From Bolinopsis microptera (Eukaryota > Ctenophora > Tentaculata > Lobata > Bolinopsidae), in the NCBI RefSeq assembly GCF_026151205.1, contig NC_087079.1, positions 1,328,028 to 1,392,027 of the forward strand: DNA of 64,000 nt, in the 5' to 3' direction. This document shows, piece after piece, positions 33,061 through 44,574 of the stretch. Positions within the stretch are counted from its first letter, which is position 1; each line of letters starts with the position of its first letter. The notes beneath the pieces were generated by a model that was given only the letters and a program-made list of their open reading frames with translations, searched no databases and was not told the DNA's origin. A program made the translations under genes and the position numbers.

Positions 33061-33794
33061 GGTTACCAGTATTTTATTTGTTGCATTCTCTTTGAAAAGT
33101 AATTAAAATATATATTTAAAACCCATGAAGTCTGAAAGAAGTCAATGCAGAAATATAAATTGTCTTTTAACCCTATGTCATAGGGATGTTTTGAAATTTA
33201 CTTCATGGGCCTGGCACGCACGCATACAATGCCAAATACGCGGCGCTTTTTTCAAGCTTCTCGCATTCGAAATTGAATCCGCTCTAGCTAAATTGTTTGC
33301 CCAAATGTTTTAATTTTTTAGCGCGATGCACAAATGCATGAATGGGATGTGCCGTGCATCAAGTAATGCTTTTCGCAACTGACAACTACTTTTGTTGGTC
33401 ATTGGTTCATAATAAAATATTTTGCTCAGCTCAAAATTATCGCCAACCTTAATTTCAGTTAAGTCTTACCTAGATTGCTAGTCTATTGCTTGCTCCTCTC
33501 ACGTAATTCGAGAAGCTCAAAAAGAGCGCCGCGTGCATTAAGGAAAACAAAATCCCCTTGCATTCGCTCCCTGCAAACCTCTCACCGACAAAAGTATCCA
33601 TTTTGTATCGTAGACTCCAAAATATGCGTACGTAGTACGGGAGGGTATTCTTACAAGATTCAAAATCTTTTCACCCCATCATTACTGTTTCCTGATTGTT
33701 CGGCTGAGTCAAACATGGTCGCCCCAAGCTTCCCCCCCCCCAAACTGCCGATGTCTATTCTTCGATGACTGCATACAATACCATTACCATAGCA
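33061..33794. other. Intergenic sequence, no gene seen
   Basis: Frames at 33125-33313 and 33475-33768 show no domain, splice context or similarity I recognise. Part of 33320-33380 resembles the short MITE family (gcgcgatgca, aagtaatgcttttcgcaac). Confidence 0.4.
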
Positions 33795-34985
33795 GAGCCC
33801 AGCTCAAGATTTATGCGAGATTGCGAGCCGGACTCATCGCACAAAATTTGTAAATAAATGAGGAAACAGAAAAAGTTTAACTTAAAAGTTGAGGTAATTA
33901 GGAACTTAACATGTATTTTATACTCTTAACGTGTATTTTATCACTTGTTTATAGCGTGAAAACTTCGACGTAACGCGCGGGAGATTTTTGCCAGATTTTT
34001 GCGAGTTTCGTTTAAATCTCATAGCTAGGCTCACGATATCGTGAGATTCTCCGCGAGATTTCGGCACCCTCTTTCAGCACTACATATTCGGTCGCGCGCT
34101 TGCATTTTCATCGCTTTTCAGCGTGTTTATTCACTGCACTGTCTAAGTCTTAAAGGATACTAGTTGTTATAAGATCAAGATTCACAGTGGTTACTATAGT
34201 TACCATGGTTACCATTAAAGGAGGTACTATTCCTGGCTACAGTCTACTCAATCTTTCTCAGAATATACTTGATACTGCCATAGGCATAGTGAATTAAAAG
34301 TTTGAGAAAGGGTCTCTTCAACTGGAGAACTGACTTATTAATCCTAGCAGGTAATTAACTCTGGATCCTCATCACATTGATTCCATTCTAAATTCTAGCC
34401 ATAAACAAAACAAACATTACCAGATAACTCCGTTTACAATAATTTGACATGTTCCAGTGTGAACGAGGCCTTCCCCGGACAAATCCTTAAATGCCAGTCT
34501 TCTCTTGATCTTAGTTCTCTAGATGAAGTACGAACAGTATAATCTATCGGATAACGTATATAACAAGGTGCTCTGATGATAATTTTAGTAAAATAATTAA
34601 TAATTGCCAAAAGAATGACCGCTGAAGAGACTCGAACCCGAGTCAACTGCTTGGCGAGCGCGCCCTAAACCATCGGGCTACGTGAGGCTTACCATAATTA
34701 CAATATGTAACATAATATAATTCATAAAAATACGCACGTAAATTTTTCGTTATTTATGGATCCAATTACAGTGACATACTTTTCGCTTACAAAGGGACTC
34801 GCGAAATCTTTTTAAATAGAAAATAATTAGTGGGGCAAGAAATCTTGCAGGCTGGAGGGGGGGGGGGGGGGGGGGGTGGGGAGTACATTTCGCCACTGCA
34901 CGTGACACATGAAAATCGCACTTCTACTGTCAAAATCCAATCTCATCGCACTTTTTTTAGAATCTTGATAGGGGTAGCAGAGAGT
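33795..34985. mobile_element. Repeat R1, copy C
   Basis: This is the most continuous copy: from gcccagctcaagatttatgc through ggttaccattaaaggaggta and the tRNA-like minus-strand segment (34613-34687, B-box gggttcgagtct), to the G-run (34857-34877) and tttttttagaatcttgatag. It lacks the hAT MITE seen in copy A, the LINE seen in copy B and the 121-bp MITE. Confidence 0.7.
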
Positions 34986-35565
34986 TAATTAATTAATTAA
35001 ATTATTCCAACGTACATTACAGTTACACACAGGCCTAGGGCCTCGTGTATGTAATGTGTCACAGGCGACAGCAAACAAAAACAAAAACTTATAACATGGG
35101 TGAAACAGGACACCACACGTGTAAGATCTCAGCCGCGCTGTATCATAGCAGTCAATAGTTCAAATTGCAAGGTGTCCTGGAAGACCAAATCATATAAATT
35201 ACCTGTAGTGGATGCGCTTGATGTGCTTTGTACCGTTTACAATTAACTATGTGTTAAAACTGCGCGGCTTAGTTTTCCAAACGAGGATTGGACACCCTAC
35301 AACACAAAATTTCACAAAGATCATGTGTGTGCTTACATTCGAACGTTTGAGTGAATAAAGAGCTTTATGTTGCGGTTAGGTATTTCCGAATACTATTACT
35401 AATCACTATTTCTATTTACAAGCACCAGCCATCAGATAATAATTTTAGGGCGTCCACAGACGCCTGAACACCCTCAATAGCTGCCATTGGAACCATTATT
35501 GATGGTTAAATGAGGAGGGGTCCTGCCAAAAGGTCAATAATCTTCTTAGGATACCCTTTAGCAGG

Positions 35566-37421
35566 AGGTGACCGGGATTCCCGGTACCGGGAATCCCGGT
35601 ACCGGGATTGGCAATTTTGAGCTATCCCGGTCCCGGTCCCGGTCCCGGTAAACCGGGTCAAGTCACATTTTTCATCCCGGTTGCGGTCCCGGTCCCGGTC
35701 AAATGCTGATTTATGATCCCGGTCCCGGTCCCGGACCCGGTTAATTCAGGATTCTTGGTCCCGGTCCTGGTCCCGGTCAATCACTCAAATTTGCTGGGAT
35801 TTTGACCGGGATCTTTTACATAATTTCATTCACTGTGATTTTAAGTTTTTACTTTCATTCATTGTGAATTTCATCTTTAAACAACCTCTGAGCCAAATAA
35901 AACAATGTTTAAAATTGCTAAACAAGTTTAGGTAACTAATATCGTTACATAACTCATAAGTGCAAACTAACATCAAGTTTTCAACTCGGGCTACGCCCAA
36001 TTGTCAATTGGAATTGGAGAATGAAACTGTTGAATAATTTGAGGGATCATTGATTGAGGAATGAGGAATGATGGTGAACATTATTGGTGTAGTACATTAG
36101 GCACATGCCCCATATTGACGGGTTTTTTCTATTTTTTTCTAATTTAATATTCTAGTTATTACTTATTCAAATTGTTCAATTATAATGTAAATGAAAGTTG
36201 CAGCTTTCAATATGAGAATACCAGTTTTGGTCCCGGTCATCCCGGTCATCCCGGTCAAATCCCGGTCATTCCGGTCATCCCGGTCAAATCCCGGTCATCC
36301 CGGTCATCCCGGTCATCCCGGTAAAATTGGATTGTTGGTCCCGGTCCCGGTAAGATAGAAATCCCAGAAATTATTGGTCCCGGTCCACAGTGGGCCACCA
36401 GGCTATATTAGGTCCAAAAATGAGTTAGTCAGTTTAGGATGTATTTTAAATAATTTGATAGGAAAATAATTTCCCTACAGAATGTAAAAAACCGAAATTA
36501 AAAATTCCATATGGTTTAACCGCTACACGGCTGCGAAATTTGCGATTTTTCAAAAATTGATTTTGTTTCTTTTTGGCAGTGAAAAATAGCTCTTACTCAA
36601 TGTCTGTTCCTTAAATAAGATTATATAAAGTAAATTGACTCCTTTTATATCTCCAAACAACTCTCAAACCTTAATTTATTGGAAAAAACCTTAATAGGCT
36701 ATCTAATTTAGCTGATTTTTGACATGGGCCTGAATTTTTGCCCCATTTTTAGGCAAATTTTTGGCCTTCCAGCACAAAAATAGTTAAATTGCCGGCCTTT
36801 GCCGCCATATTCCTTGGTACCATTTGAAAGCTTAGAGGATTCCCTACAACATATAAAAAAATTGTGGGGGGCATCCGTGGGCATTTTTTTAAATGCCGAT
36901 TTTTTACCAATTTATTGGCTAAAACTATGTTATTTGGGGCTTGTGCCCAAATATGGGCATACAAATTTTTGTTATAACTCGGCCATCTTTTGTTCAATCT
37001 TGATGAAATTTTAAATACAAGTCCTGGAAGCGTTCAGCTACAAGTGAAGCATCTCAAAACTGGTTTTGTGGCTTATGTAAGGAATTTTGAATTTTTGGGA
37101 ATTTTGGGGCTAAAAATTCAAGGAGTATAATTCAAAATTCCCCAATTTTCTCAGTTTAAGTGTTAAGTAGGGTCTTGAAATTGGTTTAGATCGTTTTTTT
37201 GGGCCAAAGCAGTCTATAGAACACCTTTCAGACATATTTGGATGGTACTAACATGTCTAATATAGCCTGCCCCCCTATTCTGGCCCACTGTGCGGTCCCG
37301 GTCCCGGTCACGGTAAATTGATAATCTCAGTCCCGGTCCCGGTCCCGGTCAAGTCACATTTTGTATCCCGGTCCCGGTCCCGGTCCCGGTCAGGCCTAAA
37401 ATCATGTCCCGGTCACCACTG
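35566..37421. mobile_element. CCCGGT-rich TIR element with nested MITE
   Basis: The left end aggtgaccggga and right end tcccggtcacc are inverses, and both subterminal regions consist of imperfect CCCGGT tandem arrays with interspersed AT-rich spacers (35577-35820, 36225-36385, 37293-37410). A 907-bp element (36386-37292) interrupts the array. No protein is encoded. The family is not assigned. Confidence 0.6.
36386..37292. mobile_element. TIR element (907 bp) nested in the CCCGGT array
   Basis: cacagtgggcca at the left mirrors tggcccactgtg at the right, with gctatatta/taatatagc just inside. Because the flanks are CCCGGT repeats the target duplication cannot be read. The interior is AT-rich and non-coding. 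Confidence 0.75.
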
Positions 37422-37882
37422 CCCCCAAAAGTACCCCAAATATTTTTTTACGCATTGATGAATGCTCCCCTAAGGCGGACTGTATACACTATACATAGTA
37501 CTATATTACTTGTTGATTAATAATTAACACCCATACATAGTGTTCTTGTAAAATCACACTCAATGGAAATGTGGCTTGGATTCTTGATTCTTGATTGGTA
37601 ACAACTGTTTCTTAAAACATAGCCTGTCGTACAACACGTTGCTGGATAACAAAGACTGTATATCCCCAAATGTGTCTTGTAGCTCAAATTTTAGGCTACT
37701 GCACTAAATGAAAGTCTTAACTAGTATGTTGTTGATAGTTCGATTGATAATAGATCATAACTTAAAACTGTCCTATGCTATGCATATTTTCAAATCACAT
37801 TGACGTTCAACCCATTAGGTCACCTATGCATGAATATCTCTGAAAAAACTTATCTACAATATTCTCATTAGCAGGCTCAAAA

Positions 37883-40800
37883 ATGGCATCAGCTACTAAT
37901 GAAACTAGTTCATTAGATACAGATTTGCAGAGGATTAGGTTGGAAGAGAGGCATCTGCAAAAATTTAAAGCAGAGAAGATAGCTGAAAAGTGGCGTCAAC
38001 AGGACAAATATATCGATTTCTTAGAGGATAAGTTAGATCAACTGAAGGACCAATCTAAATCAAAGTTAGATTCGCAGAATCAAGATTCAACCAGAAGAGA
38101 AAATATTTTGATTATGAGACTTGCAAGCAAAGAACAGGAGGCCCAAGATATGATAAACCAAATTCAGGTAATGCTCTATAGTCTCAAAATGTATCTATAT
38201 TATAAAAGAAGTCTTCAAAGTTCATGAAATAATTACAAGATGTCATGTATGTTCTTATATATTTATTTAGATTTCATCTGCATTTGGTTGCTATTTTTGA
38301 AACATTTAACAACAAAACTTATCTACTCAATCTACAATTTTTAATCAAATGCAAATTTCAGGAACTGAAATGTTCTCTGGCTCCTTCAACAAGTAACTTG
38401 CGGACAACCCTATTGGATCCTTGTGTAAATTTGCTTTTCCAGAAGATGCAATCTCAAATAAAGGAACTCCAGGGTAAGCTAGCAAAAGCAGAAGAAGAAC
38501 TCAATGCATGGTCTTTTACTGCTGACAGTGTGACAGGAAAGGTTAGTTCTTATCTATTTATTCATACTATTTTTCGACTATGGTCATCATGAAAATAGAG
38601 AAACAAAATATCATCCTACTCATATTATTCTTATGTATGTTCTGATTTGGCAACCAAAGCCAGATGTTTATAGTATCATTCTTGGTAAATGGTAAGTCTC
38701 TCATTGAATCTAAAGTTTTTCCTAACTAGTTTTTTATTTCAGAAACTGATGGGGAAATGCAGAATGTTGATTGACGAGAACGAAGAGTTGGGACGTCAGT
38801 TATCACAGGGTCGTGTAGCTCAGCTTCAAGCTGAACTGTCTCTGCAAAAGAGTGCAAATGAAGAAATGCAGAAGAATTTGGATGAAATGACTGGATTTGT
38901 TCTTCAGCTAGATGAGGAAGTGAGTCTTAATATGTGGATATTTTAGTTAACTCACAGAAAAAGTGTTTTTATTTCAAGATTTGTACCATTTCATAGTTTT
39001 GTGCTCTTATTGAATTTTTACACTACAATTTGCATTATACATTTTAATGTTACATTTTCACAGGTCGAAGGCATGCAGGCAACTATATTGCATCTACAAC
39101 AGCAACTTAAATACACACAAGACAAGTTGAAGACAGCAAATGAAAAGCTAGAAAAAAATTCTGAGGTGAATTTTCAAATTTACTTTTAATTATTTTTGTT
39201 TTAGGCTTTTCCATTTATGGGTCCATGTAATTGCGGTCATCGCTTGCGATGAGCTTCCGTGTTTGGTTGCCCATCAAATTTTACAGATGGTGTATCATCA
39301 GTTCGTATTATTAAATTTAATTTCTCCATTTCTGTAATCAGTAAAATTTGAAAAGTATTTAATAAAAAAAAGTATGTTTACGTGAAACAGTTTATTGCAA
39401 TTAATAGTGGCTGGCTGAAGTTTTCAAATGATCTATGTTGCATAAATTTCGGCCTCAAAAAACCGCTCTCCTTCTTTTACCTCTCGTCATTTTAATTGTT
39501 GAAAATAACTAGCTTGTTTTAGGATAAAAGAAGGGATGAAGCAGAATCGTCATCTAAAATCAAATCAGAAAAGTACGACGATGATGAGAAGGTAAGGATT
39601 AGATAAAACGTTAAAAGTCCAGTTTTGTTTTTATATTAGTTCTGTAACCTGGTCCTTTCATTTTAGCCTACTTATTACTTACATATTTTATCAATGCCCA
39701 ACTTTTATTATAACTGCAAAACGTCTTACTGTAATTTGTAATTTGTTTAAACTCAGGTTAAAAAGTACCCACGATCACTAAAATTTTAGTTAAGTAAGTT
39801 GAAGCTTGCTGTTTCAAAACCTTGCCTGAACCCATTTCTTGCAGCAATTGATGATTTAGTAAAATTTATGTTTGCCATAATGTCTAACATTTGCTTCACA
39901 CTAGTTTTAACCATGACATAATCTTATGGTGTAAATGGCACTTGGCATATTAACTGATTACTGAATAACGTTTTAATAAAGTTATTATTTTTAAATGCAA
40001 AATGAAGAGGTCATACTACAGACATTGAAGTGCACTATCAGTAAAGCATAGAATACTCTAAATTTGCTGCTGATAGAGACGCATATATTGCTTAATCATA
40101 AAACCTTCAAGATCTAGTCCTAGACTGCTCAGGAGCTTAAAAATCCATTAAGAATTATCATTACTCGCTATTTTAAAAATAACTTCATGATTTCAGCTTA
40201 GTATCGTTTGTTTAAATTCCTTTTTATTACTGCGCCCTTTCTTTTTCAAAATTTGCTTTAATCACTGAAACAATAACCATTGATTGCTCTTTCAAACTGT
40301 TTTACGTTTGTCCTCGACTGTTGAATTACTGATCTAAGCCACAATATATACCATCAGATTTGAAAAATTCAAAGAAGTGATATTAAACTTTTGATTCGGG
40401 TTCAGCTGGGACTAGATAAGACCTCAGTCGTGTAATGGGTACATGTAATAGGTACATGTAGCATGGTTATGATATGTAACCAAACTTATAAATCTCTAGA
40501 AAAGGGCAGGTTATTCTCGAATGAAATATCAAAATTTAGTAGTGGAACAGCAATACTAAGGTAATGGGACTACTGCGGACCCTCTACCGGCCAAACCTTG
40601 TTAACAAAGCCGCAGTCAAGGTTCGGTGAACGGTAGTTAAAAGCGCTTAAGGGACATAAGTCAAATTGGTAGAGCAACATCATGTAGTGGACGTCTTAAG
40701 AAATGAGGAGTAGGTAGAATGTTAGGTTGCTCCTTTATAAATCGTCTTTTTCTCCGATAATAAGTTGACATCAAGTCTTGAAAATTATTCGAGAAGAATC

Positions 40801-41705
40801 TCGAAATAATTTAGTTGCAGCGTGCCACATGGCTATCTAAACTGCAAACCCTACCCATTGCTGAGCAAGGCCTTTATCTTCTCCGACGAGCGGGATCATC
40901 AATAATGAGGTCTGATCGTCATCTTCTTACAGCGTTCGATGTCTGTGTGAAGGTAAAATGGTGATATCCTCTGGATCAGGCAGAGGTTGAGTGTTATCGG
41001 GATTATTTCTTTAGTAGTGGAACAGCAATACTAAGGTAATGGGACTACTGCGGACCCTCTACCGGCCAAACCTTGTTAACAAAGCCGCAGTCAAGGTTCG
41101 GTGAACGGTAGTTAAAAGCGCTTAAGGGACATAAGTCAAATTGGTAGAGCAACATCATGTAGTGGACGTCTTAAGAAATGAGGAGTAGGTAGAATGTTAG
41201 GTTGCTCCTTTATAAATCGTCTTTTTCTCCGATAATAAGTTGACATCAAGTCTTGAAAATTATTCGAGAAGAATCTCGATCAGACCTCATTATTGAAATA
41301 TCAAAATGTCCTGAACGTCTTGTTGAACTGAACATCAAGATATATTTCAGTTCTAGTATCCAATATAATCAGAACTTAACCTAATTATTTTCATCATACA
41401 TATTGCAATCACAATAGTGCTTTAGCATTGCCCCTGCGTTTCTAACTATTAGTAATGATACTAATAGTTTAAAATGGGTAGACTAACTTCCTTGGCAAAT
41501 GCTCCTTTCCAGTTGGACCCAATTATGAAATTTGGCATTATATGAGAGAAAACTTAATCAAGGTATTTGACAGCAGGATAAGAGGAAACGGTCAGAAGAC
41601 GAGGAAGAAGTTGTTAAAAAGAAGAAAGATAAGGTGAGAAGTAAGTCAGGCAAGGAAAGTAAGAGGAATAAACATAAGGATAAGAGCCAAAACGATGAGA
41701 ACTGA
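37883..41705 (+). CDS. WTAP: WTAP, regulatory subunit of the m6A RNA methyltransferase complex
   Basis: Six exons: 37883-38167, 38362-38541, 38743-38919, 39064-39165, 39523-39591, 41574-41705; 314 residues. All introns are GT-AG in phase 0. The protein is a long coiled coil. Diagnostic stretches are LLDPCVNLLFQKM, ELNAWSFTADSVTGKKLMGK, CRMLIDENEELGRQLSQGR and FVLQLDEEVEGMQATILHLQ, which align with human WTAP and fly Fl(2)d. WTAP anchors METTL3-METTL14 in nuclear speckles and links it to splicing. The C-terminal 65 residues are a basic/acidic low-complexity tail, shorter than in vertebrates. The start ATG lies 8 bases after an AG in a splice-acceptor-like context. The last intron (2 kb) contains a direct-repeat element (40536-41294). 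Confidence 0.95.
40536..41294. mobile_element. Direct-repeat retroelement-like insertion with structured repeat
   Basis: Two identical 270-bp direct repeats (40535-40804 and 41010-41279) flank about 205 bp, and the block is bounded by a 13-bp direct repeat gaaatatcaaaat (40523-40535 and 41295-41307) that looks like a target duplication. An 18-bp stretch at 40899-40916 recurs inverted at the right end (41279-41296). Within each repeat, complementary segments could form a pseudoknot, and gagcaac/gttgctc could form a hairpin. No protein is encoded. It resembles a terminal-repeat retroelement, or a Penelope- or retrozyme-like unit, in miniature. It lies in the last intron of WTAP. Confidence 0.6.
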
Positions 41706-42260
41706 TATAATCTTCAATGTTTATAATATGTATAATTTTGAAATGGTCTTATCAAAAATGAGTGGGTAACATCTGTGGAACTTGTTATATTTTCTTATTT
41801 TTAAATTAAACATTTTTATGATTACGTTCCACATAGACATGAAGAATTATAAACTATTTTCCTTGAACCTGCATCTTGAAAAGGCCTATTTCATGATTAA
41901 GCCATTAAGTTTTAAAGCAATTTTGAACGTTTTGTCCTTCAGACCATACAGCGTAATTATTATTATGTTATAATATATTTATTCATGTTGCTAATTGTTT
42001 TTATTATTTGAATCAGCATTATCATGTAGCTGTTTTAATTAAATTTTCAGGTTATTGTGCTTATCTGTGAAATAAGATATTCGAATTAACAAGTCCAATC
42101 CAACTAAACTAATAACTAATTTTGTATTCTAAATTTATAGCAAAGGTGATGTTTGACTGTTTTCTAACCATTCCTACACTAGATTTAAAATGAAGTATTT
42201 CTGTATTTAATAAACAATTCCTTGACTCACACCACAATCTGTTTACAATAGGTCAGTAGA

Positions 42261-44024
42261 ATGTCTGGCGAAGTAAGCTTACCTCGCCGGAAAAGTGCGC
42301 AACGAGCAGGCAACTCCCTCAAAAAGTACGTGGTATTCCAATCTGGAGGAGGAAAAGAAGAAGACAGTGATGACAGTGATGGGTTTGTAGGAGATCAGAT
42401 CTCATCTGAATCCTCCAGTGATAATGAGATTGAGGTAGCTGAGAGTAACGAGGACGGAGGAGCAAGTGCTGACGAGGAGCTCTCTGATGAAGGGGAGACT
42501 GTTTTCAATTCCCCTCACCGCCGGAGGTCCATCTGGGATACTGCCGCTGCAATCAGGGACATCAGGAAGGATAACATGGTGGTTTATGGTGGTAAAATGT
42601 CCTTTTTGGAACCAGTAAGCTTGGAACCTGTTGAATATGATGAGCAAATAAATATATCAGTTAACGGGGAGCAATTATCTGCGTTTTCCAGTATTGATTC
42701 AGAGAATATCAGTATCGGCTATGCTGGAGGTACCGCAGTCTTAGCAAGATGGATTCCAAACAGCACGTTTGTTTGTCTAGCTGTTTGCAATTCCTCGCAC
42801 ATAGTGACTTACAAATCTCCAATTATTGACTCTATTCAGTTGTGGAGCTATGAAGACGGACAGCTCACATTTTTATACTCACTAAAAGTTCCTGTTTTCT
42901 ATGACCTAGTAGTGTATCCATACAGGACTGAGGATTCTTCAAATTTTACCCTTTGCATAAGTTGTCAAAACTGTGTCAGAATGTTTAGTCTACCCACTAA
43001 AAAACCAGACGGCTCAGCATTACATTTCCGAGCAGAAGAGCCGTCCCTCCTGCTAAAAATAGGAACCTGTCATGATAATCTTCAAGTTGCTAAACTTAAT
43101 TGGTCTTTGTTTAATGACAAGGTCCACCTATTAGGTGGGTTAAATAATGGGTATATCGTGATATGGACTATAGGTAAACATACTGACGAGGGGGTCACTG
43201 CATTGTTACCGAGTCAGAAGGTTTGGGCGCACTACGGACACCCTATATCTGATATATCAGTATTCCCACAGACACAGAACCTATTTTGTACAATTGCACA
43301 AGATTCTCGAGTAAAGTTCTGGGATCTGAAGAATTTACGATACTGCTTGTACTCACAGACCAGACCCCAGAAACAGCTCTTGCTTCCGTCTCAGAGTCAT
43401 TGGTGTGCTTTTTGGAGCAGCGTTCTGGTTCTTTCTATGATGCCGGTGAGAGAGATCAGTTCAAATAGAGTTCATGCAAATACAAGCTTATGGCAATTAC
43501 CAACAGCTCCATTGCACAATCCTTCCCAAAAAGTTTTGAATATTACTCTTCCGCGGATATTTTGTAATGACCTTAGTGGTATCTCACCGCGATGTTTTGA
43601 TTTCTGTGATGCAACCTCCACTCTGGCTATTGGGTTCCAGTTGGGAATGGTTGCTTTGTTTAGAGTTTCAAATCTGTGGATTTTGCCACATTCCAAGGAG
43701 AGATGTCTTAAATCTGGCAATTTCCTCTACTTGAATACGGCTGCTACTGCAAAGATCAATGTTGATGTTTCCAAGGAATTTAAAGATGATCAAGATTTTA
43801 TAAACCATTTTGAGTTCAGCCTTCCAATAAAGCTATCTTCCACATCCCCACCAAAGTTATCTTCTGTTCCAGAATTTTCTAAAAAGGCGTTAACTTCAGT
43901 GACTCACGTGGAATTACAAAAATTTGACTCCACGAACAAAAGTTTATGTGTCAATTACATGTCGGGACTGTTTCAAGTATTGAAGCCTCCTGATTCTTTA
44001 TCTGATCCCAAGAACACATTTTAA
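42261..44024 (+). CDS. WD40 protein, probably TFIIIC subunit GTF3C2-like
   Basis: A single exon of 587 residues. The N-terminus (1-90) is basic then very acidic and serine-rich, followed by RRRSIWDTAAAIRD. From about 120 onwards the sequence has beta-propeller character with WD-type repeats: SIQLWSYEDGQL, LGGLNNGYIVIWTIG, then HYGHPISDISVF followed by CTIAQDSRVKFWDLKNLRY, and a late repeat CDATSTLAIGFQLGMVALF. The KFWDL repeat followed by a leucine-rich QKQLLLPSQSHWCAFW segment recalls GTF3C2 (TFIIIC110), a subunit of the factor that recruits RNA polymerase III to tRNA genes. The overall length is shorter than vertebrate GTF3C2. The gene follows WTAP by 555 bp and its ATG lies 9 bases after an acceptor-like AG. 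A polyadenylation signal is at about 44092. The family assignment is tentative. Confidence 0.6.
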   Translation: MSGEVSLPRRKSAQRAGNSLKKYVVFQSGGGKEEDSDDSDGFVGDQISSESSSDNEIEVAESNEDGGASADEELSDEGETVFNSPHRRRSIWDTAAAIRDIRKDNMVVYGGKMSFLEPVSLEPVEYDEQINISVNGEQLSAFSSIDSENISIGYAGGTAVLARWIPNSTFVCLAVCNSSHIVTYKSPIIDSIQLWSYEDGQLTFLYSLKVPVFYDLVVYPYRTEDSSNFTLCISCQNCVRMFSLPTKKPDGSALHFRAEEPSLLLKIGTCHDNLQVAKLNWSLFNDKVHLLGGLNNGYIVIWTIGKHTDEGVTALLPSQKVWAHYGHPISDISVFPQTQNLFCTIAQDSRVKFWDLKNLRYCLYSQTRPQKQLLLPSQSHWCAFWSSVLVLSMMPVREISSNRVHANTSLWQLPTAPLHNPSQKVLNITLPRIFCNDLSGISPRCFDFCDATSTLAIGFQLGMVALFRVSNLWILPHSKERCLKSGNFLYLNTAATAKINVDVSKEFKDDQDFINHFEFSLPIKLSSTSPPKLSSVPEFSKKALTSVTHVELQKFDSTNKSLCVNYMSGLFQVLKPPDSLSDPKNTF

Positions 44025-44574
44025 AATGATTGGTATAGTACTGAAATTCGTTCCAGAGTTTATTTTTAAGTCTGCACCTGTGGCCTGAGGCTAATAAATA
44101 TCTTTATTATATAAGTTTTTCTCATATTTTAGACTTAATGTGAATTACTTCTGATACCGGTTGCAATATTTATATTTGAATTTGTGTCCATGTTTGAAGG
44201 AACAATTATGATTTAGACTGCCTGGCTAGTGGCTATCGTTAACGTTTGATGACTTGTTTATTTTTAAGTTATATTTATTTATTTGTATATAATTTACGCA
44301 TCCATTATTTTACTATTTAAATGACATATTATCTAGTAACTACTGGACAGGCTAAATAATAACAATTCATAGCGTGGTAATTTATTTCATCAGCCTTTGT
44401 TATTGATAAAAATATGTACATGAAGGCTATAAATTTAAATTTGTCATAAGACTATGTTTTCGCCTAGTAAGAGTGAAATTATACTTATTAAGTGTATAGT
44501 AAATAACTTAATATTATAAATCACTAAGTTGTACATTAATTAATTATAATTTAGCAGTTTACAGTTACACTGGA

